Assembly (NCBI GenBank): GCA_018292915.2
Contig: JACVVK020000059.1
Location: 387,501 to 451,500 of the forward strand
DNA from: Batillaria attramentaria
Taxonomy: Eukaryota; Mollusca; Gastropoda; Batillariidae
DNA length: 64,000 nucleotides
Direction of reading: 5' to 3'
The notes below the pieces were generated by a model. The model searched no databases. It was given only the letters and a program-made list of their open reading frames with translations, and had not been told where the DNA came from. The position numbers were made by a program, and so were the translations under genes. Shown one piece after another: positions 58,014-64,000 of this stretch. How positions within the stretch are numbered: position 1 is the stretch's first letter; every line of letters starts with the position of its first letter.

Positions 58014-58049
58014 AAAAAATTTTCACTAATTTTAGTATTTTTTAGTAGG

Positions 58050-58236
58050 GTTAGCAGTTTACTGTATGCCTTTGTCCTACTCTTCTAGCCAGTAAGTAGC
58101 GGGAAAAACCAACCCCTGAGCCATCGGGGACCGAATGGCTGAAGGGAGGTTTAACCAAGCTTAGAGCATTAACTCCCCCTTCCTGGGTATATAGGCGGGT
58201 GCGCATCATACCACCCTCAGTTTTACTTGCTGCTCG
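58050..58236. repeat. DIRS left inverted terminal repeat (187 bp)
   Basis: Starts GTTAGCAGTTTACTGTATGC and ends CTGCTCG. It is the reverse complement of 63411-63597, nearly identical until the last 20 bases, where two differences appear. It includes TATATAGGCGGG near 58188. Confidence 0.93.
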
Positions 58237-58270
58237 AACTCCGAGCGGGGCAGGTGGGAGGGTAGTCCGG

Positions 58271-58357
58271 CAGTAAACTGCTAACCCTACTAAAAAATAC
58301 TAAAATTAGTGAAAATTTTTTGCTATTTTTTTCCGAGTTAGCAGTTTACTGTATGCC
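58271..58357. repeat. DIRS internal complementary region
   Basis: The first part (58271-58320) is the reverse complement of the left end and its extension (58014-58064). The second part (58325-58357) matches the outward strand of the right end (63573-63611) with a two-base gap. It thus bridges both termini, as required by the DIRS circularisation model. Confidence 0.88.
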
Positions 58358-58569
58358 GAATCCCGAACAGGAGGAGGGAAGGAGTTAAGACCAGTGTCCG
58401 AAATGCCAAGTTAATGGATTAAAGAGCAAGTTAATGCCCTAAGCAACAGAGGGGTTAGCCCCCTTTAAACATATCTGATAAAAAAAAAAGACAGCCAGAA
58501 AGTAGCAGGAAGAGGGGCTAATCGGACACTGATCGGCTCTGTACACTACCGGATACTTGCGTAGCCGGG

Positions 58570-59850
58570 TCAGTGGTCCACCGCGTCTGCAGGCAAGGGG
58601 CTGTCCGGCAGGCGCAGGTAGAACCTGCCAAAGGTCGTGTGCTGGCTCCAGCCGACCGCCTTTGACAGCTCGATCAGGGACACCCCTCTGTAAAACATCC
58701 GAGAGGCCGCCAACGCCCGGATCTCATGAGTGGACAAGCTGCCGCGCGCTGGCCTAGGAGGAGGAGCGGGAGCCGTGACTGTCCTGGATCCGTCACTATG
58801 ACCCGCCTGGCAGGGCAGAGTGGCAGGGTCGTGAACCACACGTCGGCCGGTATTAGGAGCATCGAGAGGACGAGGGTGGCGAGGGCGGACCTCCTGGGAG
58901 AGCGGGCGGGCCGACTCACAGGAGGTGGTGGTGGCAGGAGGAGACGTAGCAGGGAACGCCGAGGATGAACCTGCCTGATCCTGATCCTGATTAGAACTGT
59001 AGACCTTGATGAGGAGCTTCCTCACGAAGGACGACAGAAGCTGTGGAGACATCTTCTTGCCCGGGGGAGCAAGAAACAGGGGATCCAACTGACGTCTAAG
59101 AGCGCGTGTAGACCTGAGGTAGACACGGAGAGCTCTGACAGGACAGGCCTTGTCGTCATGCAGCGGCTTGAGCGTGAAGGCCTGATTCCCCCAATCTGGT
59201 AAACGATTCTTGGCGATGAAACCGGGGCACGTAAGAAGCGACACGGAGCCATCGTCATTCCAGCGCATGCAATCAGAACGCGCCGACAGAGCGTGCACCT
59301 CACTGATTCTCGCGCAGGTGGCCATAGCGACGAGAAACACAGTCTTTTCCAGCAAGGCATCCGCAGGGGCAGAGTCTAGAGGCTCATATGGGGGAGACTC
59401 CAGAAAACGAAGGACCTGGGGCAGAGACCACTTCGGCAAGAGACGGGTTACACGAGGCCGCTCGATGTCGAAGTTGTTAAGCAGACTGGAAAGTCGGGGG
59501 TTCCGTCCAGGGTCCGGGCGCCCTAAGAGGCGATACTCTCTTGCAATACAGGAGCGATAACCTCTGATGGTAACAGGCTGGAGGCCTTTCTCGGAGAAAA
59601 GAAACAGAAAGAAATCCGCCAACTGGGGTGTGGATAGGCTGAACGGGTCTAAGGCACGCTCTGAGCAATAGTCTGCAAACATTTCCCACTTCTGGTCGTA
59701 AACGCTCAAAGTGGAACTCCGTCTGTCCCGCGCGATGCGCGCCACAACCTCAGAGCTGAAGTCTTCTGCACGGAGGGCCTGGAACTCAGCCTGAAGGCGT
59801 GTAAGTTGAGACCTAGAATGTCGGGATGACGAATCTGTGGGTCTGACTGA
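58570..59850 (-). CDS. DIRS tyrosine recombinase
   Basis: About 425 residues. The core-binding part has STLSVYDQKWEMFADYC and RGYRSCIAREY. The catalytic part has Arg in CARISEVHAL, HxxR in STHEIRALAAS, and the Tyr nucleophile in TTFGRFYLR near the C terminus. A Ser/Pro/Thr-rich segment lies between the first Arg and the HxxR motif. This open frame continues without a stop upstream to 61533 (987 codons in all), overlapping the RT ORF in another frame, so the true start cannot be fixed; DIRS recombinase ORFs typically overlap RT. It would join circular cDNA to the target site. Confidence 0.9.
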   Translation of the reverse strand, partial: SVRPTDSSSRHSRSQLTRLQAEFQALRAEDFSSEVVARIARDRRSSTLSVYDQKWEMFADYCSERALDPFSLSTPQLADFFLFLFSEKGLQPVTIRGYRSCIAREYRLLGRPDPGRNPRLSSLLNNFDIERPRVTRLLPKWSLPQVLRFLESPPYEPLDSAPADALLEKTVFLVAMATCARISEVHALSARSDCMRWNDDGSVSLLTCPGFIAKNRLPDWGNQAFTLKPLHDDKACPVRALRVYLRSTRALRRQLDPLFLAPPGKKMSPQLLSSFVRKLLIKVYSSNQDQDQAGSSSAFPATSPPATTTSCESARPLSQEVRPRHPRPLDAPNTGRRVVHDPATLPCQAGHSDGSRTVTAPAPPPRPARGSLSTHEIRALAASRMFYRGVSLIELSKAVGWSQHTTFGRFYLRLPDSPLPADAVDH

Positions 59851-61967
59851 AGGAGCAGATCTGGCCGGGTGGGGAGCCGTATGGGCACATCTACCAGGAG
59901 ATCGAGCAGGGGGGAGATCCACGATCTGTTCCACCTGAGCGGGGCGATAAGGGTGAGATCGCACTGAAACAGGGGAAGGCGGCTGACGATCTTCGCTACC
60001 AGAGGGAACGGCGGGAAGACGTAGGCGTCTATGTCCGTCCAACTGAACGTAAGTGCGTCTAGAGCCAGAGCAAGGGGATCGGGAAAGGGAGAGATGAAGC
60101 GGGGAAGCTTCTTGTTGAATCGGGTGGCACATAGGTCTAGTGTCATGGTGGGAAAACGCTCGAGGAGGCGGTTGAAGACCTGGGGATGAAGCTCCCACTC
60201 CGTGGGGAGAGGTAGCTGGCGTGAGAGGCCGTCTGCTAGCACGTTGAGACGACCCGGAATGTGCCGCACCAGAAGAACGATCCCCGCTGCCGCACACCAC
60301 TGGAGAAGGTGAATCACTTCTTGACAGAGAGCTCGTGAGTGTGTTCCTCCCTGGTTGCGAATGTAAGCCATCACCGTAGTGTTGTCTGTCAGAAGCATAA
60401 CGGTTTGTCCCTGAAGACGGAGACGCCAGTAGGAGAGCGCGTAGTAAACTGCCTTCAGTTCCAGACGGTTGATGTGGAGAGCAGCTTCCAGCGGAGTCCA
60501 GAGGCCTGACGTCATCTCGAAGGACGGGAGAAGATGAGCGCCCCACCCGGTGAGAGATGCGTCGGTGCACAACGAAACAGTGGCTGTCTGAGGTGCGAGA
60601 GAGACTCCCTTCTGTAACCACTGACGATTCATCCAGGGATGGAGCGCCTGAATTAAGTCCGGAGATACCGGAAGAGGATAATCCCATGGCTGCGTGGCTT
60701 GGCACCAGAGATCCTGCAAGGCCCACTGAAGCGGTCTGACAGCTAGTCTGCCTGCCGGAAGAAGATCTGCTGCCGCTGAGCACATACCGAGCACGGTGGC
60801 TATCTGCCTGGGCGTGGTAGTTCGCTGCGAACTCAGCTCTATGACTGCCGCTATGAGTTTGTCTCTGCGTTGGTCCGTCAGAGTCACTAACGGAATGTCC
60901 GTAAGAAACATCATACCCAGATGCACAAAACGCTGAGAGGGGATGAGGTCCGACTTCTGTAAGTTGACAATCCACCCTAGCTGAGTGAGCGTCTCTCTTA
61001 GCGTTGCCAAGTCGCGCTGAAGAGTGATGGGGCAGAGATTCTTCTGAAGGATATCGTCGAGGTAGCTTGATAAACTCGACGAGGTCCTCTGGCGCACCAC
61101 AGACATCACAGCGTCCATCAACCGTGTGAAGGCCCAAGGGCTGATGTTCAGTCCGAAGGGCATAGCTCTGAAGGCATACACTGCACCGTCTAAGGCAAAC
61201 CGAAGGTAGCGTTGGGCGGAGCGATGCATGGGGATGTGGAGATAAGCGTCCGTCAGGTCCAGACTTACTGCATATTCCCCCGGTAAGATCGACTGACGCA
61301 GAGCACGAGCTGTTTCCATTCTGAAGTGCGGTGCCGTGATCTGCAGGTTGAGCCTGCTCAAGTCTATAATCGGCCTCCATCGACCTCCCGGCTTGGGCAC
61401 CACGAACATGTGGGAGTAGTACCCGGGTGAGGACGGATCGTTGACTAGTTCGATCGCTTGCTTGGCAAGAAGAGCGGCTACTTCTGTCCTTAGGGCAGCT
61501 GCCCGATCCGGAGCTGCAGGCAGGGAGATCCACTGAGGCGAGGTCGTGAGCGGGGGAGGAGCCGTGAAGGAAATGCGTAACCCTTCCCTCACTACCGAAA
61601 GGACCCAGGGATCGTGAGGAAACAGGTCCGTCCAGCGGGGAAGGAAGAGAGAGAGTCTGGCCCCGACGGGGAAGGCGTCATTTCTGGGTGGAGGTAGACG
61701 GGGCGGGTTTGATGGAGGACTGGGTTCTCCTACCTGACTGTTGATCCCGTCTGTTGGAGGAACGGGGAGCACGACGGGGCTGCTTCCGTTTAGACTGAAA
61801 GGGCTTCTTAGGCGGAGGGGGCGCCGACATGGGGGGCCTAGAGGAATGGGGCTTGGGATTGGAGAACGCCCTAGCCTGTTTGCGAAATTTCTTGACAGCT
61901 GAAGAAGCCTCGGGACCGAAGACAGCTGGCGCATCGATGGATGAGCGGCGGCACTGGCGACGAACAT
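59706..61967 (-). CDS. DIRS reverse transcriptase / RNase H / methyltransferase-like protein (753 aa)
   Basis: RT domain about 165-350: FVVPKPGGRWRPIIDLSRLN (188-207), SLDLTDAYLHIP (235-246), MPFGLNISPWAFT (269-281) and the catalytic YLDD at 302-305. RNase H about 462-582 with D469 (CTDAS), E503 (NRLELKA), D528 (LLTDNT) and D579 (LADGLSR). The C-terminal DIRS-type methyltransferase-like domain has DLCATRFNKKLPRF, DALTFSW and FPPFP (651-655), with IAPLRWNRSW beyond. All catalytic positions are present. The ORF begins inside the Gag ORF in another frame (about 290-nt overlap), so expression probably needs reinitiation, frameshifting or a spliced message. Confidence 0.93.
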   Translation of the reverse strand: MFVASAAAHPSMRQLSSVPRLLQLSRNFANRLGRSPIPSPIPLGPPCRRPLRLRSPFSLNGSSPVVLPVPPTDGINSQVGEPSPPSNPPRLPPPRNDAFPVGARLSLFLPRWTDLFPHDPWVLSVVREGLRISFTAPPPLTTSPQWISLPAAPDRAAALRTEVAALLAKQAIELVNDPSSPGYYSHMFVVPKPGGRWRPIIDLSRLNLQITAPHFRMETARALRQSILPGEYAVSLDLTDAYLHIPMHRSAQRYLRFALDGAVYAFRAMPFGLNISPWAFTRLMDAVMSVVRQRTSSSLSSYLDDILQKNLCPITLQRDLATLRETLTQLGWIVNLQKSDLIPSQRFVHLGMMFLTDIPLVTLTDQRRDKLIAAVIELSSQRTTTPRQIATVLGMCSAAADLLPAGRLAVRPLQWALQDLWCQATQPWDYPLPVSPDLIQALHPWMNRQWLQKGVSLAPQTATVSLCTDASLTGWGAHLLPSFEMTSGLWTPLEAALHINRLELKAVYYALSYWRLRLQGQTVMLLTDNTTVMAYIRNQGGTHSRALCQEVIHLLQWCAAAGIVLLVRHIPGRLNVLADGLSRQLPLPTEWELHPQVFNRLLERFPTMTLDLCATRFNKKLPRFISPFPDPLALALDALTFSWTDIDAYVFPPFPLVAKIVSRLPLFQCDLTLIAPLRWNRSWISPLLDLLVDVPIRLPTRPDLLLQSDPQIRHPDILGLNLHAFRLSSRPSVQKTSALRLWRASRGTDGVPL

Positions 61968-62844
61968 CTTCAGGAAGAGCAGAAGCCCGCAAGTAAGTGT
62001 CTCTACGCAGCAACTTGAGGTTGACTGCAGAAGTGGTAGCTAACGTGGAGAGATCAGCAAGCCCCTCCCGAAGCACAGAAGAGACGTTGAGGAGTGACGC
62101 CGGAATACAAGGACCGACGAACTTATCTTCCCTCACAGCTTTATTAGCATTCTCCCATGCCTCGTTGAGCTGACTAGAGGCTGGTAGCGCGTCACTCACA
62201 AAGGCTGGACGACGAGAAGCTAAACGATAACGCTGAGTATCATCCTGAGGGAACACAGCTTCACGCTCCCGCAAGAGCGCAACAGTAGCAGCAAAGGGTC
62301 TCTGGTCCTGTGCAGGGAGTGGGCTCGTAGAGAGACTCGAAGAGCGGGAACGAGAACGAGAACGGGAGCGGGTGTGATGGGCGCTTGACACACTGAGACG
62401 CCGCGACGAACACCTCGAGCGAGAGCGGGAGCGGGAACGAGGGCGGCGGTGAGCGTGTCCATGCCTGCGCCGGCGACGACCGTGGGAGGTAGAACGGCGG
62501 CGACTAGAATGATGACGGCGTCCAGAACTATAATGACGCCTACGTGAGTGACGCCGGCGGCTGGGAGAACGCCGACGCTGATGATGACGGCGACGGGAGC
62601 GCCGGCTTGAACTCCGAGAACTGCGTGACCGCCCAGAAGAGCGCGAAGCAAAGCTCGACGAAGAAGGCGAACGTCTGTGACGATAAGAGCGCTCATGGGA
62701 GGATGCGACAACACGCCTACGTGGCGAAGGCTGCGGAAGCGGCACGGCCATGGGCAGGTTAGGAACATGTATTGGATGCTCAGGATCCTGTGCAACATAT
62801 AAGACTGGACGAACATCCTTGTCATCAATGGCTGGGTCCGACAT
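61678..62844 (-). CDS. DIRS Gag-like protein with RS-rich domain (388 aa)
   Basis: First ORF of the element. Residues 1-45 are acidic and Pro-rich, about 55-175 are a dense Arg/Ser/His domain with many RS, SR and RRR runs, and about 190-310 form a folded-looking middle part (PFAATVALLREREAVFPQD, ADLSTLATTSAVNLKLLRRD). The C terminus is basic and Pro-rich. No zinc knuckle is seen. Position and size fit a DIRS gag. The RS domain resembles those of SR splicing factors and could drive RNA binding and nuclear entry; that is inference. Confidence 0.85.
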   Translation of the reverse strand: MSDPAIDDKDVRPVLYVAQDPEHPIHVPNLPMAVPLPQPSPRRRVVASSHERSYRHRRSPSSSSFASRSSGRSRSSRSSSRRSRRRHHQRRRSPSRRRHSRRRHYSSGRRHHSSRRRSTSHGRRRRRHGHAHRRPRSRSRSRSRCSSRRLSVSSAHHTRSRSRSRSRSSSLSTSPLPAQDQRPFAATVALLREREAVFPQDDTQRYRLASRRPAFVSDALPASSQLNEAWENANKAVREDKFVGPCIPASLLNVSSVLREGLADLSTLATTSAVNLKLLRRDTYLRASALPEDVRRQCRRSSIDAPAVFGPEASSAVKKFRKQARAFSNPKPHSSRPPMSAPPPPKKPFQSKRKQPRRAPRSSNRRDQQSGRRTQSSIKPAPSTSTQK

Positions 62845-63410
62845 CGTGGAAATACGCTACGGGCACAGCAGGTGACGTTAGGAAATAACACAACTCAACA
62901 CTGCTCTTCAGAGCTAGACTCCGAAGAGTGAGCGCCGAGCGAAGATTTGTCACTGGAGTACACGAATACGTGGGTGCGGGGAAAAAAACAAAAAACCCAC
63001 AAGTCCACACAATAGCGCAGCGTGTGAAAATTGCAAAGACCACACAGCGCAACTCCCCGAAGCTATTCCCCAGAGAGAAAACACCGTGGAAAGTTCAGTC
63101 ACTGAAGAAAACACGCCACGTAGAGAAGAAAAACACAAGGTCAAGATGGCGACGCCCGGTCAAACCGGTGAGCACTAGTCAGTGAGTGGGTGCGTGGAAG
63201 ACTGCGGGGCAGCCAAGGCACTTGCAACACGGCGACTACGGAGCAAAACTGTGGCCGCAAGACAAACACTGACGTTCCGTGGCACCCACCAAAGAGAAGC
63301 TTGTACAAAGATCCTAAAGTCTTCCTAAAGTCACAACTCCAAAGACTTATAAAACGTAGTGAAGAAGCAGAAGGCACTGCGAGGCTAGAGGGCACTGGTG
63401 TGTCTCAAGG

Positions 63411-63597
63411 CGAGCAGGAAGTGAAACTGAGGGTGGTATGATGCGCACCCGCCTATATACCCAGGAAGGGGGAGTTAATGCTCTAAGCTTGGTTAAACCT
63501 CCCTTCAGCCATTCGGTCCCCGATGGCTCAGGGGTTGGTTTTTCCCGCTACTTACTGGCTAGAAGAGTAGGACAAAGGCATACAGTAAACTGCTAAC
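63411..63597. repeat. DIRS right inverted terminal repeat (187 bp)
   Basis: Reverse complement of 58050-58236. It sits at the 5' end of the element in transcription sense. The outward extension TCGGAGAAAAAAATAC completes the match to the internal complementary region. The intervening 62845-63410 is the element's 5' non-coding region. Confidence 0.93.
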
Positions 63598-63611
63598 TCG
63601 GAGAAAAAAAT

Positions 63612-64000
63612 ACTTTCTTTGGTCTAACACTTCCGTGCCGTCGAGCATCCTGTCACCTTCGCGGTGGAACAGTAAGGGACCCATTCGCCCACTGTACCTG
63701 CAGGCACCTGTCTGATTGTTGATAATTATGTTGTGTGTTTTGTGAAGGTGTACTGCGTTGTTTGTATGTGACTGCATTGTTCCAGTGTTTTTCTTTCCTC
63801 TTCCCTGTAAAGTGCTGTGAGCTGTCTGCGAGAAAGAGCGCTATATCAGTATCAATAAGTAAGTAAGTATGCCTGTACTATACGTCTACACGACCAAGTC
63901 AATAAAAAAACAAAAACAAAAAAAAACAAACAAACAAAAAAACCCCAGCCATCAGTCAGCGCTGTCTATAGTTGGTCACCACACAACCCACAATCAAATA
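63612..64000. other. Flank of the DIRS insertion; retroposon-tail-like sequence
   Basis: Begins with the continuation of the interrupted dispersed repeat (TTTGGTCTAACACTTCC). Near 63805-63865, GTAAAGTGCTGTGAGC and GAGCGCTATATCAGTAT followed by AAGT repeats looks like a SINE/LINE 3' tail. No gene. Confidence 0.4.

Larger units (their letters stand above)
58014..63611 (-). mobile_element. DIRS-type tyrosine-recombinase retrotransposon, apparently intact
   Basis: Minus-oriented element of about 5.6 kb. It has inverted terminal repeats 58050-58236 and 63411-63597, short unique extensions beyond each, an internal complementary region 58271-58357 next to the left repeat, and three open, overlapping ORFs: Gag 62844-61678, RT/RNase H/methyltransferase-like 61967-59706, and tyrosine recombinase to 58570. 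DIRS elements use a tyrosine recombinase instead of an integrase and insert a circular cDNA without a target duplication; inverted repeats plus the internal complementary region are their hallmark. No stop or frameshift interrupts any recognised domain. The left boundary is blurred by the neighbouring poly-A tail. Confidence 0.93.

Noticed and set aside
58557..58968. Plus-strand open frames across the DIRS recombinase
   Set aside because: Antisense shadows of the recombinase ORF, Arg/Gly-rich without domains.

Overview
This is a eukaryotic genomic window: split genes with GT-AG introns, tRNA-derived SINEs, a tyrosine-recombinase retrotransposon and very dense microsatellites. The gene content and repeat style suggest a mollusc, probably a marine gastropod. 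That placement is an inference from style, not from a marker gene.

Three protein-coding loci and one apparently intact mobile element can be read exon by exon. (1) Minus strand, about 6736 down to 357 and continuing off the left edge: the first four coding exons of a secreted or membrane protein (signal peptide, poly-threonine tract, a ten-cysteine module, an EGF-like domain). (2) Plus strand, 16187-26580: a complete 12-exon gene for a 733-residue single-pass membrane protein. Its order is signal peptide, Thr/Pro stretch, the same ten-cysteine module, three EGF-like domains, WAP, VWFC, two HYR domains, transmembrane helix, cytoplasmic tail. Loci 1 and 2 are paralogues. Cysteine spacing, intron positions and intron phases match through the first four exons, and the genes lie head to head about 9.45 kb apart. 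(3) Minus strand, 47051 down to 34603: a complete 15-exon CDS of a CELF1/2-type (CUGBP/Bruno) RNA-binding protein of 519 residues with three RRMs. A probable 6.5 kb 3' UTR reaches to about 28.05 kb, almost touching the 3' end of locus 2.

Layout: 0-6.7 kb is the left paralogue, with introns full of tandem repeats, a SINE split by a small Tc1/mariner-like MITE, and a 133-bp hairpin. 6.7-16.2 kb is intergenic DNA packed with SINEs of four families and microsatellites. 16.2-27.9 kb is the right paralogue and its 3' UTR. 28-47 kb is CELF, where I saw no SINE copies. 47-57.5 kb is the region upstream of CELF, with satellite-like arrays, a 100-G homopolymer, SINEs and an inverted pair of dispersed repeats. 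57.6-63.6 kb is a SINE followed directly by a DIRS-type retrotransposon (Gag with an RS-rich domain, RT/RNase H/methyltransferase-like ORF, tyrosine recombinase). The DIRS element has 187-bp inverted terminal repeats and an internal complementary region that pairs with both ends. SINE and DIRS together interrupt an older dispersed repeat, a second copy of which lies near 4.2 kb.

The strongest candidate for something undescribed is the divergent paralogue pair: a mosaic cell-surface protein family (Cys10-EGF-WAP-VWFC-HYR-TM) whose N-terminal ten-cysteine module I do not recognise. Function is unknown; the architecture suggests extracellular adhesion, matrix interaction or ligand/protease binding.
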